Notes: a model not told the origin generated them from the sequence alone. Shown: positions 11,223-23,079, counted from the stretch's first letter. The stretch: 64,000 bases of DNA from Halichoerus grypus (GCF_964656455.1 NC_135714.1:120471631-120535630); one strand, 5' to 3'. Numbers and translations: made by a program.

Positions 11223-12741
11223 TTTGGGGACCTAATAATACTAAAAAAAAAAAAAAAAAAATCTCTTTCTCATTTTGATGGTAATTAAGAGCAGAGAAGT
11301 GACTTGGATCAGTAGGAAATGGCAAGAGGCATCTGGAGAAGCAGTGACATTGGCCACAGAGCAGAGAGAATTGTGGAAGTCACTTCTAATCACTACAGGA
11401 TGAGGACCTCAAATGAGGCCCCCCTAATGCCTGAGGAGGGAGGACAGGACCAGAGGCAAGACACGGGCAATACAGCGAGGACAGGACAGCCAGGCCCTTG
11501 GGGAGAAGGTGGGCATCTTTGAGGGGAGAGGGTGTTGCCTAAAGGTCTAATGTGGATGACAGATTCGGAGTTCAGGAGGTTGAGGTCTCCCATAATTGGT
11601 ACCCAAGCATACCCATGACACTGTCTACCCTTGGGAAGGATGTAAAAGCCCAAGCTGTGTCTACGTCGTAGGTGGGGAATAAAGTGTAGAAGTAATATTT
11701 TCAGAAAACAAAGTAGAGGCTCTTGGAAAAAACCACTGCACTTCTCCTGCTTGTGGCTGGGAACAGGTACTGGAGGAAGATGTAGGAATCTTAAGAGTCT
11801 CTTTAGTGAAAGGCAGGTGAAATTCCAACACGGAACACAACATTCTAGACACTGGTATGGAGTAAGAGATCATTTGAGACCAGTTTAACCAGTTAAAATT
11901 AGTGGATGATTTGCTTCAGCAGTGGGAAGAGAGAGTAAGAGGAGAAGAGGAGAAAAAGATAGGGTCGGGGGAGGGGAGAGGTGGAGCGTATGTAGAGTAT
12001 ACAGATTCATTTAAATAAAATACACACTTTTGGGAATTAGGTTATGGCAAGAGTGTACAGTCAAAAGAATGTATTGTAAATAAATTCTTTGAAATAGCTC
12101 CTAAAATCTGCAGAGATGGAAATAATAATATGCTTCTGACTTTCTCTTTTATGTATAATTTTTCTGGGTCAAGATAAAACAAATGCAAAATAAATCTCTG
12201 CCTAAAAGGTAGAGTGACTATATAATTTATTGTCCAAGTCAAGGCAATTCTAAGAGTAAAAGGGGAAGCTATTAATAATTCTACCAGAACAACAGGCATA
12301 AACTGGGATGGTCCTAGGCAAACTGGGGAGGCCTCATGAGTGTTAAATAATACTTGTATTAGTGGCTTACTACCTACGAACAGCCAGCCCTGGGAGTGGG
12401 GTGGGCACAGAAGTACTTTAAGTACTTTAAATGTCCAACAAGGACTGTCAGTAGAAGCACACATATTATACACATTTATATATTTAGAATTTCAAATATC
12501 TACAGAACGGAGTATCATGGTTTTTAAAATTCAACTGTTTCAGTATTATAAAATTCATGGTAAATTTTGATTATTATGTATTTCTCAATCAATGGGTCCT
12601 AAAAATACGATCCACCTTATGTGCCTGAGAAAACTTCTAACTTCTACAAGTGTTGGCACTTACTTTTTAAGTCACTGTTATCCAAACTATTTACCAAACT
12701 GTTTGGTAAATGTTGGCTATTATTATAAATCATTTATTTAA
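11223..12741. other. Unassigned DNA with A-run
   Basis: An 18-base A-run lies near 11245-11262. The rest includes the window's longest open frame (143 codons, minus strand, 12042-12473). It is AT-biased, has no recognisable domain and I do not accept it as a gene. Confidence 0.45.
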
Positions 12742-12950
12742 AAAAAAAATGAATTGAGCACTTGCTATGTAGTACTAAGCCTACAGCTAAAAATCTAAAT
12801 GTGGCCGCTATCACTGAGAAGCTGAGAGCTCACTTAGGGAGACAGATACTCAAACAAATAATTATAACCTACTGTGATAAGTGCTCTAATACAGGTACAC
12901 GTAAGTGCTATGGGTATCTTATCTAAACAGGTAAATCACAACATACTATG
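12742..12950. repeat. Possible old mammalian dispersed repeat
   Basis: GAGCACTTGCTATGTAGTA, followed by GGGAGACAGATACTCAAACA and GATAAGTGCTCTAATACAGG, follows the order of a common ancient mammalian repeat that I cannot name with confidence. Diverged, no coding content. Confidence 0.4.
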
Positions 12951-13384
12951 GCAAAGGCCACGCTGATATATAAACAATGTGCTCTGAGGTCATGGCAGGT
13001 GGAAGGATCAACCATGGAGCAGTAAAAAAAAAAAAAAAAAAAGGCATGAGGGTGAAGAGATCATTCATGATGAGGGAATAATCAAAGTATACCATGCAAA
13101 CAAAAGATGACACAGGAGTTACATGCAGAAAGAACATCCTCACTTAAACCTAAATTACAAGAAAATTAGACCTCTCACCTTAATACAGAGCTGTACCTGG
13201 CTAAAAGTTCCCAGCTGTCAAGACTCTCTAAAATTTGACCAGGAACAGAATTTTTCAAATATATTTCTTCTGTGGGCCATTTTGTCTAAAAAACGTTCCA
13301 TGGATTACTTTTGCTGGTCACTGGGAAGAAAAATTAGGAAAAGAACCCCCACACACACTGGAATTAATGGGAAGTATACTACTA

Positions 13385-13537
13385 CCTTTTTAAAAAAGCA
13401 TTTTATTTATTTATTTGAGAGAGAGAGAGCACAAGTGGGGAAGGAGCAGAGGGAAAGGGAGAAGCAGACTCCCTGCTGAGCAGGGCTCGATCCTGGGACA
13501 GGCAGATGCCCAACCGAATGAGCCACCCAGGCGCCCC
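13385..13537 (-). mobile_element. Carnivore SINE, antisense, internally shortened
   Basis: Perfect 12-bp target duplication AGTATACTACTA (13373-13384 and 13538-13549). It lacks part of the middle (the head-proximal AGGATCATGACCTGAGC block is missing), making it about 45 bases shorter than full copies. Confidence 0.93.
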
Positions 13538-13549
13538 AGTATACTACTA

Positions 13550-14513
13550 TTTTTGAAAAGATGCCAATATGATATTTGCTCTAAAGCAAATATAAGGTCA
13601 GAAAACATAAAATAAATGAAGTTTTCAAATATACATTTTTATATAAATGAATACTGTAAGTAATATATGTGATAAGGCCTTGAACCACGAGCAGAGCCAC
13701 CATGAACTAGATCTAAAAAACCAGTTAGCAAGTGAATCATCTGAGGAAATGAGAAAATGTAAGCTCTAACTTATTTTCAAAGAATGCTTCATGAAACTGT
13801 ATTTTGATAACTAAAGAATCATAATTGTAGGTCTCAATGGGGCCAACTAGAAAGATAGATACTTTCTCTATGGAGAGTTAATGATTCAAGAATATGGAAT
13901 CATCAATAAAAATTAAGCATGTATTTACTGAACATGTTCTGGCCATTGATATTTGCAGCTCACCTGCCTACAACAAAACGAGGGGGGGGAATCTATAGGA
14001 CTCAACTTCTAGTGACTCAGAGAAATTCAATTAGTGTGTTGAAGGAAACATTTTGCATTTGGAGACTGTCAGTCTTACTGCATAAAATGTGAGCCTCATT
14101 TTATCTAGAGAATTAGACTGCTGAAGACAAACAAAATTTAAAATCAACAAGATTAAATAAAGCCCAAGTCAACACCTCCAGGTCTCTTTACTTTGCCATT
14201 AAATACCTCTGACATTATTATGAAAGAACAAACTATTCCAAAGTTCTGAGGCATTTGAAAAAGTAGGTACTTTCTAAAATTTAACGAGTTTAATTCGAGT
14301 TAGTTCTCTTTCCCTGAGGCTCTATGCAAGATGAGGTGAGCCTGAAAAAAAAAATGCAATTTGGCTTCATTACTGCACACATAATTTTTCACTGTATCCT
14401 AAAGAAGACAAATCCTAAAATTGCTAGGAAAACAAAAGATACTAGCAGTTGCCACCAGCACCAAACAGAAAAACAAATCCCATCATATAAAAATTGAACC
14501 CTAAAAATCAGAG
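13550..14513. other. Unassigned non-coding DNA
   Basis: About 960 bases of AT-rich sequence. A G-run lies at 13982-13989. No gene or repeat recognised. Confidence 0.45.
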
Positions 14514-14527
14514 CTAACTGGTAATTC

Positions 14528-14726
14528 TTTTTTTTTTTTTTTAAAGATTTTTATTTATTTGAGAGAGAGAGAGAATGAGAGAGAGCACATGAGAAGGGGG
14601 AGGGTCAGAGGGAGAAGCAGACTCCCTGCCGAGCAGCGAGCCCGATGCGGGACTCGATCCAGGGACTCCAGGATCATGACCTGAGCCGAAGGCAGTCGCT
14701 TAACCAACTGAGCCACCCAGGCGCCC
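14528..14726 (-). mobile_element. Carnivore SINE, antisense (left member of a pair)
   Basis: Same subfamily as the copy at 5139 (GGACTCCAGGATC variant). It abuts the next SINE directly. The outer target duplication CTAACTGGTAATTC (14514-14527 and 14933-14946) encloses both copies, so one inserted into the A-tail of the other. Confidence 0.95.
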
Positions 14727-14932
14727 TCTTTTTTTTTTTTTTTTAAGATTTTATTTATTTATTTGTCAGAGAGAGACACAGCGAGAGAGGGAACACAAGC
14801 AGGGGGAGTGGGAGAGGGAGAAGCAGGCTTCCCGCCGAGCCGGGAGCCCGATGTGGGGCTCGATCCCAGGACCCTGGGATCATGACCTGAGCCGAAGGCA
14901 GACACTTAACAACTGAGCCACCCAGGCGCCCC
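14727..14932 (-). mobile_element. Carnivore SINE, antisense (right member of a pair)
   Basis: Common subfamily (CCCAGGACCCTGGGATC). Its T-rich left edge, which is its A-tail, directly follows the head of the neighbouring SINE. As the outer target duplication belongs to the pair, this copy probably inserted first and the left one landed in its tail. Confidence 0.95.
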
Positions 14933-15079
14933 CTAACTGGTAATTCCTATTGGAGGTATGATTCTAATCTCCTACACTGATGTTCTACTTCATTTTCTGA
15001 TATTCATATATTCATTCTCCTTCTCACCCCGGCCCCTCCATGTTGGGGGTGGTAGTGGTGTTATCTGTCCTTTCTTCCT

Positions 15080-15258
15080 GTTTTGTTTTTTTTTTAAGAT
15101 TTTATTTATTTTTGATAGAGAGAGTGTGTACAAGCAGGGGAAGCAGCAGGCAGGGGGAGAGGGAGAAGCAGACTCCCTGTGGGGCTTGATCCCAGGATCC
15201 CGGGATCATGACCCGAGCTGAAGGCAGATGGTTAACCGTCTGATCCACCCAGGCGCCC
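15080..15258 (-). mobile_element. Carnivore SINE, antisense
   Basis: Perfect 15-bp target duplication CTGTCCTTTCTTCCT (15065-15079 and 15259-15273). The GA-rich middle has an extra AGCAGCAGGCAGGGGGAG segment. An 87-codon open frame at 14958-15221 reads through it and is not a gene. Confidence 0.94.
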
Positions 15259-15273
15259 CTGTCCTTTCTTCCT

Positions 15274-16310
15274 TATGGCCACACCAAATGCACACACTTA
15301 AAGCCCCTTTGGAGAATTTTTTGAAGTTCTTGAACCTTGTCTTAAACATACCTTTCCAGGTAAACCAAGAGAAGAATTAAACATTTCAGGGAAAATTTGG
15401 TAGAGTTGTAGGACAATCTTTTTTCAAATTCAAAATATGTTTCAGTGATCAAGTCATTTGAGGGATATGCTTTGACTTATTTTTTAGTGGAAAATATAAT
15501 CTGAGTATCAACTATATAGAAATACATAGAAAAATATTGAAATAGAACTTCTTTGTGGGTCTGAGTCTACAAATAAATAACAGACTTATTTGGAAAGGAA
15601 AACTGGAGATCCTCCCGAGAGATAAGTAGGTAATTAGCAAAGAGGAGAGTGCAGGTTTTAAGATCTATAGAACATGGTGTGTTTGTGAAGGAGAGGACAA
15701 GCCATGCAGAGAACTGACCTCTGAGTCTCTCTGATAAAGGCAAGATACCAGTCTGTCATAGCAAAGAGTTTCTGGAAGGAGTTTAACTATTGATATAGCA
15801 ATGGGTCACTGTTTCTGTATGCCAAAATAAAACATTTACTCCTACAAAATGGCTGGGCAAAAGCATTTGTTCCAAAACGCTCAGTAGTATTAGAAAGAGG
15901 GCCAATTCTAGGCCACACCCTGTCAACTTCACATGATGCATGAGTTTTAACATCTTTTCTAGAGAAGGTCTATTCAGGGAGACTAAAAATACAGAAATAA
16001 GTTCTTATAAATATGTTCTTGGCATCTGAGTCAAGTTTGGATTTCTATTCTCTTGAATTGTGAATGAGACTAGCCATGGGAATGTATGCATAATGAAGTC
16101 ATTTAGGAAGGAGGAAAAACAGGAGGTTGGTCTAAGGGGAAAGGAAGCCACTTTGACAAGGATGACTGAACAGGTCAGTGGTTGGATGGCTCCATTACTA
16201 GCCAATTTCTGAATCTACAGAATGTAATGGTTTGATTGGTAATCACTTCTTTCTGTATTATGGAAGCGGGTCAAAGAGGTCACTCTACAAGCGAAAGTAT
16301 ACACAGAAAT
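15274..16310. other. Unassigned non-coding DNA
   Basis: About 1 kb without recognised repeats or genes. Confidence 0.45.
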
Positions 16311-16325
16311 AAAAATAATACTCAG

Positions 16326-16519
16326 GGGGCACCTGGGTCGCTCAATGTCCGACTCTTGGTTTCGGCTCAGGTTATGATCTCAGGGTCATGAGATCGAGCC
16401 CGTGTCAGGCTCTTCTCTCAGCATGGAGTCTGCTTGTCCCTTTCCCTCTGCTCCCCCTGCATCCCCTCGCACACACACTCACTCTCCCGCTGTCTCTCAA
16501 ATAAATAAAATCTTAAAAA
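16326..16519 (+). mobile_element. Carnivore SINE, sense
   Basis: Perfect 15-bp target duplication AAAAATAATACTCAG (16311-16325 and 16520-16534). The head reads GGGCACCTGGGTCGCTCAAT, with GGTTTCGGCTCAGGTTATGA downstream. The CTTGGTTTCGG variant differs from the CTGCCTTCGG majority type, so it belongs to an older or separate subfamily. Confidence 0.94.
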
Positions 16520-16639
16520 AAAAATAATACTCAGAGGATTCATGGACCACAACTGATTTCAGATTCTAAAACAATCTCTCTGCCCCCAATATACATGCAA
16601 CAGTGTTAGGATTATCGGGGACGATCAAGGAGAATCCAA

Positions 16640-16725
16640 AGCAACTAACACTTAGGAAGTCCTTAGGTTGTTTATATTTTCTCATTTAACCCTCAGAACA
16701 TCCTCACAGGGTATATAGCAAAGTT
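16640..16725 (-). mobile_element. MIR fragment (probable)
   Basis: TTTTCTCATTTAACCCTCAGAACATCCTCACAGGGTATAT resembles the antisense MIR segment for 'ctcatttaatcctcacaacaaccc'; the diagnostic short piece is CATTTAACCCTCAGAAC. Short and diverged. Confidence 0.5.
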
Positions 16726-17400
16726 GAGGTGAATGTACTCTACTGATATCTATCAAAACTTCCTTTTCTTTATGTAAATTAAGTATACATATGCAAATTA
16801 GCCATACATATATCACATGTTCAAGGTGATATATCAAACACATTAGAGAGGATGTCTTTTGGAAGGGGGAAGGAGTATACATACATATGCTAGCAAAATG
16901 CCTTTTTAATTTTAAAAATATTTTAATAAAATCATATTCTTCTAGCAACATGTATAATCACAATCTTTACTACTTTGCAGCCCATAGGCAGAACTGAGTT
17001 TAGTGGCACTTCCTAGAAATAAATTCTATAGGTGAGCACTAACCAAAAGCTCAAAATGTTGATCTGTGTAAAGGAACTCTGGCTCTATATCCAAATCCTG
17101 GTAATGGAGAAGAAATTGACCAATGTCATGTAACCTAATCATTAACATATGAAAAATGGATACATAAAATTTCAGTGGCCATTCTCATTCTCTTCATGTC
17201 CTATGCTAAATATCTGCATAATAGGATTGATAGTTGAAAGAGATAAAGGAAAAAATCTTGTCTTGGACTGGAAAATACTGTTTTAGCACCCAGATGTAGA
17301 GGATAAAAGAACCTTAAAGCCATTTAGACTCAGATAAGAAGCCTCCCTCAACTAATTCAAATTCAGCATATCTAAAACCTAACGTTTAAAGGCCAATCCT

Positions 17401-17900
17401 AGGGGTGCCTAGGTGGCTCAGGAGGTTGAACTTCTGACTCTTGATTTTGGTTCAGGTCATGATCTCAGAGTGGGGATCAAGCCCCATGTCAGGCTCCCCT
17501 CTGAGCAGGGAGTCAGCTTGAGATTCTCTCTCCCTCCCTCTCCCTTTGCCCCTTCCCCTAGCTTGCACATGCCCACTAGTATCTTTAGTGTTGGTATATT
17601 TAGGTAGGACACAAAATCTGAAAGCTCTGTAGAAATACAATTCCCCTAGTCCCCATCCAAGGTTACAAGAGAGACAAAACTTTATCAACTGTCAGTCATA
17701 CCAGACTGATATTTTGACATCATTTTGCCTGTTGTGCTGAATCCCATCTTTGGATCGTAATTCATTCCAGAATTTCTGTAATTTTAAAATGTTCCCATTT
17801 CTATCCATTGCCTATATTTCCCTCTATGTAATTAGACCCTTTGGCTCTCCTATTATTTTCTCTCTCAGATAAATAAACCTAAAAAAAAAAAAAAAAAAAA
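17401..17900 (+). mobile_element. Carnivore SINE interrupted by an inverted duplication
   Basis: The SINE head and body occupy 17401-17576 (GGGGTGCCTAGGTGGCTCAG to TTGCACATGCCCAC). Its 3' end, TCTCTCTCAGATAAATAAAC plus an A-run, occupies 17856-17900. The 9-bp target duplication GCCAATCCT (17392-17400 and 17901-17909) encloses the whole, proving that it is a single SINE insertion. The 279 bases between the two parts are not SINE but an inverted copy of 19099-19377, so they arrived after the SINE. Confidence 0.95.
17577..17855 (-). repeat. Inverted duplicate, derived copy (279 bp)
   Basis: Reverse complement of 19099-19377 over its full length, starting TAGTATCTTTAGTGTTGG and ending GGCTCTCCTATTA. 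I find one difference in 279 positions (G at 17731 against A expected from T at 19223). Homology stops abruptly at both ends. Because it interrupts a SINE, this is the derived copy. No transposon ends or target duplication surround it. Confidence 0.95.
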
Positions 17901-18127
17901 GCCAATCCTCACACGTTTTGGGGATATTTTCAAATAGAGGCAAGTTGTGAACACAAGCAAAACACAAGCACACGTTGTGCTCAGACGAGCCTAGGATGGT
18001 CTGAACCAGACTTCAAAACTTGGACAAACGTTGTACATCTTACTGGAGCATCTTGTGATATTTGTTTTGGTTTGGGAATGGGAGTAACCTGGTAATATAT
18101 TAATATATCTATTTATAGCTATTGTTT

Positions 18128-18327
18128 TTTTTTTTTTTTAAGATTTTATTTAGTTATTTGACAGAGAAAGACACAACGAGAGAGGGAACACAAGCAGGGG
18201 GAGTGGGAGAGGGAGAAGCAGGCTCCCCGCAGAGCAGGGAGCCTGATGTGGGACTCGATCCCAGGACCCTGGGATCATGACCTGAGCCGAAGGCAGTCGC
18301 TTAACCCACTGAGCCACCCAGGCGCCC
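18128..18327 (-). mobile_element. Carnivore SINE, antisense
   Basis: Perfect 14-bp target duplication TATAGCTATTGTTT (18114-18127 and 18328-18341). It lies in the 1.24-kb spacer between the two arms of the inverted duplication. Confidence 0.95.
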
Positions 18328-18341
18328 TATAGCTATTGTTT

Positions 18342-18545
18342 ATGGAACATTTACCACATACCAGGGCAGTGAATAAGTATTTTACAAGCATTATCTCTTA
18401 ATTATCATAATAACCCTATCAAGTACAGCCCAATAGAATTTTCATTTCATAGATAAGAAAACTGGCAGTCTTGAGAGGTTAAGAAACTTAAACAAAGGCA
18501 TTTGGCTAAAAAGTGTTAGTTCTAGGAAAGCAAGCCATGTTCTGA
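18342..18545 (-). mobile_element. MIR, antisense
   Basis: TAATCC/TATCATAATAACCCTATCAA, then CATAGATAAGAAAACTGGCA and GAGAGGTTAAGAAACTTAAA, follow the antisense MIR core (ACAGATGAGGAAACTGAGGC and GTTAAGTAACTTG in consensus). Diverged, as expected for this ancient family. Confidence 0.7.
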
Positions 18546-19098
18546 ATCATTAAGATCTACTGAAATTTCCCAGATCAAGGTACAAGAATAGAATATACAA
18601 CAATTTTAAATCAAATTTGGAGACTTCACAGAAACATCTAGTTAAATTAAGGGTCACACCACCCTTCACTCTCTAACCTATACGTGTGTGTCAAAGAAAT
18701 TTGATGTGTGTTGCCAAAATCATTCTCTTGAATAGAACACACTCTAAGTTAAACTCTGTGAACATTTATTAGGGTCCTACTCCATTCAAAGCACTTTGCG
18801 TTGGATTCTTGGTTATAAACTTCTATAAGTCAGGTCCCTGATTTCAACCATTTATGCTGATGTAGTAACCTACACAGTTTACTAACCCATTTTTATTTAC
18901 AAACACATCCTTATCAAGTGTTATGGTCACTTTAAGATAAACAGACCCAATTAAGGGTTCCTCCCTTCTTGAAGTATAAATATATTTGCAATGTATTTTA
19001 TATGAAACTGAAGTTCAGCCATAGCATATTTCTTTGTCAAGGTCTCCACACAAAAAGGCCAAATTGAAATAAATTACAAATGTAAAAGAAAAATAACT
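18546..19098. other. Unassigned spacer DNA
   Basis: Part of the spacer between the inverted arms. A GAACATTTATTAGGGTCCTACT stretch near 18760 hints at an ancient dispersed repeat. Otherwise unassigned. Confidence 0.4.
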
Positions 19099-19377
19099 TA
19101 ATAGGAGAGCCAAAGGGTCTAATTACATAGAGGGAAATATAGGCAATGGATAGAAATGGGAACATTTTAAAATTACAGAAATTCTGGAATGAATTACGAT
19201 CCAAAGATGGGATTCAGCACAATAGGCAAAATGATGTCAAAATATCAGTCTGGTATGACTGACAGTTGATAAAGTTTTGTCTCTCTTGTAACCTTGGATG
19301 GGGACTAGGGGAATTGTATTTCTACAGAGCTTTCAGATTTTGTGTCCTACCTAAATATACCAACACTAAAGATACTA
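19099..19377 (+). repeat. Inverted duplicate, source copy (279 bp)
   Basis: Matches 17577-17855 in inverted orientation with one difference. It lies in continuous, apparently unique flanking DNA with no SINE or other junction at its edges, which marks it as the ancestral copy. It has no open frame or recognised repeat content. Confidence 0.92.
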
Positions 19378-20090
19378 ACACTCCTCTTTAAATAGAATGC
19401 ATTCTTCTGTTACTCATATTCGGGACTGGACTAGAGTACATTCTTTGGTTGCCAAAGCTTGAGACAAGTTATATAAACTTGTTATTGGAGCATTCTAGGA
19501 AATATACAACCACAGGCCTGGAGGAAGTTGCAGAGTAGACTTTGCTTTCATACAACTGCTATTTACTGACACCCACCAGGGCCAAATTGAAGTTCACACT
19601 TCATGAGTCATTGGTTCCACATCTTTGGAAGCATGGTGTATGAAGAATTCTTTTCAAACTGTGGATTGCTTCCTCAGCTTCTGAACATCTGTGTTGCTCT
19701 GTTCCCATGACCATTTTTATTTATTTATTTTTTGCCAGCTGAAGATTAATTCAAATAAAGGCAATTCATCATGCTCAGTTTTCTCCACGTTTCTTCCATT
19801 GGTGAAGGAAGTATTGCCAGATAAGTCATGTGGCCTCACAACCACTGGACCTAGGTAAGAGGAGGTACGTCTGTCATTCCTTGGAAACAGATGTAAGGGT
19901 AAAAGGAGAGAACTTGCTTGGTTCACCTTGTTTGCTGTACATTTTTGGATCACTTCATTTCCTCTGCCTTTTAAATCTTAACATTTACCCTAGACACCAA
20001 TAAAACAAAATGACCTCTCCCCACCCCCACTGAAAGGAACAGCACTCACACTCAGTTTTGAAGTCCAGTCCAGACCTTCCCAGCTCACGG
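19378..20090. other. Unassigned non-coding DNA
   Basis: No gene or repeat recognised. A short TTTATTTATTTATTTTT stretch lies at about 19716-19732. Confidence 0.45.
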
Positions 20091-20099
20091 GAGTGAGCA

Positions 20100-20135
20100 C
20101 CTGCGCATATGTGTGCGTGCATGCATGCGTGTGCT
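20100..20135. repeat. Alternating purine-pyrimidine stretch
   Basis: ATATGTGTGCGTGCATGCAT continues to GCGTGTGCTCG. The strict purine-pyrimidine alternation makes it a degenerate TG microsatellite. Two open frames that cross it on opposite strands are low-complexity artefacts. Confidence 0.8.
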
Positions 20136-21940
20136 CGCCTGCTTTCATATTTCACAGCTTGCCTACATCTACAAAAAAAGTTCAAAAACCATGTGTGAGG
20201 AATTGGCTTTTAAGTTTTGCTAGCTGTTACCTATGTGAAAATGCTGTGACAGTATTCCGCACGTGCCAAGTGCCATTAACCTTTCCTGCTGAAGGAATTC
20301 TGACCCCTCACTGAACATATACCCCCCAACCCCCAGCTCTCCGCTGTCAACAGGATTTCCATTCGTAGCCCAGAAGGGCAGAGGCTGGTCCAGATCAAGG
20401 ATGTGAGCTTGTGCAACTCTGAGCATGTTCCCAAAACTGATCAAAGGCAGATACATACACACACACACAGTGACTCACAGGATACATTTTTCATCAAAAA
20501 TAAATTCAAGGAATATATCAGTGGATACTGGTTATAAATCATTTAACCCTGAAAAACAGAAAATGGAGGCCAAATAAAAAAATTTTTTAATGCCCCCTCA
20601 CAAAAAATCAAATTAAAGTTGACATGGACAACAGAAACTTCTTCATACAGTTGACTCTGTTCTTGAATCATATGCACAAGATGGTTTTCCAGGGATCATA
20701 GTTCAGAAACAACAAAGGCCTTGTACCGGCACAGGGTGATAAAGGGTCTCCTCCACGCTTGTTTGGGGAAAGTACTCTTTCCTTCTGTTAAAATTTTTTA
20801 TTGTCTTTCATTGAGGAATTTAATGTTGCATGTATTTCTACAGGATGTCATTTTTTCCCGAGGTGATCAAAGCAGTCACCTGTAATGAAGAGTGACACAG
20901 GCAGCCCCTACCGCTGATACAGAAATTAACCAGAAGAGAATACAAAAATGAAAGTATGGTGCTTGAGAAACACATCTGTGAGTATGCTACCAAGGTAGCA
21001 TGGAGAGGATCAGGAAAAAAACCAAAGGAAGAGAGGTAGTGCCCCACTTTCATTAGCCTCCTTAAAGACCGAGATCTACTCTGCACCCTACCTTCACTTT
21101 CATGAACACTTTCAGCATATCATATAAAGCCACATTTTATATTCCACGGAAAACAAAAATCTTGAATGAAATGAAATACTGCTTGCTATAACACACCATC
21201 ACCCAGCTACGGAAGTACAGAGTAATTCACAGAACTGCTACATAGTAAGCTAACTGCTATAAGCACAATGAAGCGCAAAGTTTCCATTTAGCTATGTTCT
21301 GAAAGAATGTAACCAATGTAATGTTACCCATCAAAGGACCACGGGGGAACAAAGCCCACAAAGACCACCCATCTTGGCAGGCAGCAGCTGGGATGGGTCA
21401 GAAGTGTATACAAGTGAGAAAGAATTGGCTGTTGCAATTATGTGAAGAAGAAGAAGAAGGAATCTCTCCTAATAGCTTCTTTTGTTATAGATTGCTTTGT
21501 GGAAGCCACCTAGATATACCAAGATGACTGAAACCACAGAATTCTTATTTCTCATCCCCTTCTGATAAAATCTAAGAACAAGGGTTAGCAGTAATCGACT
21601 TTCAAAATAAGAACAGCAGTTGGCCTGATATTCAGCCACAGACTGGGCTGGCTCCTATGCTGTGTGATAGATATTAGGAAATACTGTTAACATCAATTGT
21701 GCCTCAACAAAGGGATGAAAGACACCTTAGAAAAATGCGGCAAAGGGAAAAATAAGGAAAAGCTAGGTATTTCAAAGGTTTATATTTTGCTTACAGTGAA
21801 GAAGGAACTATAAAATAGTCTATTAATAAATACTAATAGGGATAACAATTGAAAAATGTAGCCAACTCAAGGATAAGGACGATAGTTTTTTTTTTTTTTT
21901 TAAGTCTTCAGATATAGGATCTAGAAAGAAAAAAAAGTGG
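20136..21940. other. Unassigned DNA with minor simple repeats
   Basis: About 1.8 kb without recognised repeats except a short (CA)n at 20455-20469 and (GAA)n at about 21444-21460. Open frames of 68-82 codons show no domain. Confidence 0.45.
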
Positions 21941-22051
21941 TATACCCAAGAAGAAAATGGTAAAAATAAGAGCTATAAAGACAACAAAATTAAGATAAAA
22001 AAGCTTAATGGAAGAGGAAAAGAATTTACAACAGCTATAACAAGGGTTAAT

Positions 22052-22271
22052 CTTTTTTTTTAAGTTTTATTTTTTTAAAGATTTTATTTATTCATTTGAC
22101 AGAGAGAGAGAGAGAGACAGCGAGAGAGGGAACACAAGCAGGGGGAGTGGGAGAGGGAGAAGCGGGCTTCCTGCCGAGCAGGGAGCCCAATGCGGGGCTC
22201 GATCCCAGGACCCTGGGATCATGACCTGAGCCGAAGGCAGACGCTTAACGACTGAGCCACCCAGGTGCCCC
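22052..22271 (-). mobile_element. Carnivore SINE, antisense, inside ancient L1
   Basis: Perfect 13-bp target duplication AACAAGGGTTAAT (22039-22051 and 22072... on the far side 22272-22284). The GA tract is an expanded pure (GA)n. Common CCCAGGACCCTGGGATC subfamily. Confidence 0.94.
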
Positions 22272-22481
22272 AACAAGGGTTAATTTCTAAGTAAAATAAA
22301 AAATGTTTAAAAATGTTTTTTAAAATTAAGACATTTAAAGCATTTTTTAAGTAAGGCCACCCTCAAAACCCCAATGGATAAATGGATGAGAGATTCAGAA
22401 ATTTAATTAAAGAGGGAATGTAGAAAGTAAAAACGAACAACAACAACAAAAAACCGGAACACAGAAATACTGCTAATAATT

Positions 22482-22671
22482 TTTTTTTTAAGATTTTATT
22501 TATTTATTTGACAGAGAGAGACACAGAGAGAGAGGGAACACAAGCAGGGGGAGTGGGAGAAGCAGGCTTTTCACAGAGCAGGGAGCCCCAGGTGGGGCTC
22601 AATCCCAGGACCCTGGGATAATGACCTGAGCCGAAGACAGACGCTTAATGACTGGGCCACCCAGGTGCCCC
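22482..22671 (-). mobile_element. Carnivore SINE, antisense, inside ancient L1
   Basis: Long imperfect target duplication: CAGAAATACTGCTAATAATT on the left and CACAAACATTGCTAATAATT on the right (22671-22690), 17 of 20 matching. Several body substitutions (GGGATAATGACC, ACTGGGCCACC) agree with an older insertion than its neighbour. Confidence 0.93.
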
Positions 22672-23079
22672 ACAAACATTGCTAATAATTAAAGAAATAC
22701 AAATGAAAGGAATTACATCAGCATATATTCCAGAAAAACTTTTTTTTTTTTTTTAAATAATAAAAGTCCTGGGATTTGGACTGGGAAAAATAATCCATTC
22801 ATTACTGACATTAAAAATAGCACATATATGGAGAGTGGTTTACCAGTGAGAAAACAACACATATGTTTGGTGATTCCACTGTTGTAAATTTATCTATGGA
22901 TATAATTTTTTAAATGTGTATAATGCTTACAATAAAAACTAACTATAAACAATTTAAATGCCCTCTAATAGGGGAGCCAAGTTTATTGGAGTGTACTGAT
23001 GTAACTGAATCTGCCATCACTAAAAGGATAAATCTGATACAGAAATGCGTATTCTCTTAAAACCATTAAGAGAAACATA

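Noticed and set aside
12042..12473. 143-codon open frame on the minus strand (longest in the window)
   Set aside because: AT-rich sequence, no recognised domain, no exon signals, and chance frames of this length are expected in 64 kb.
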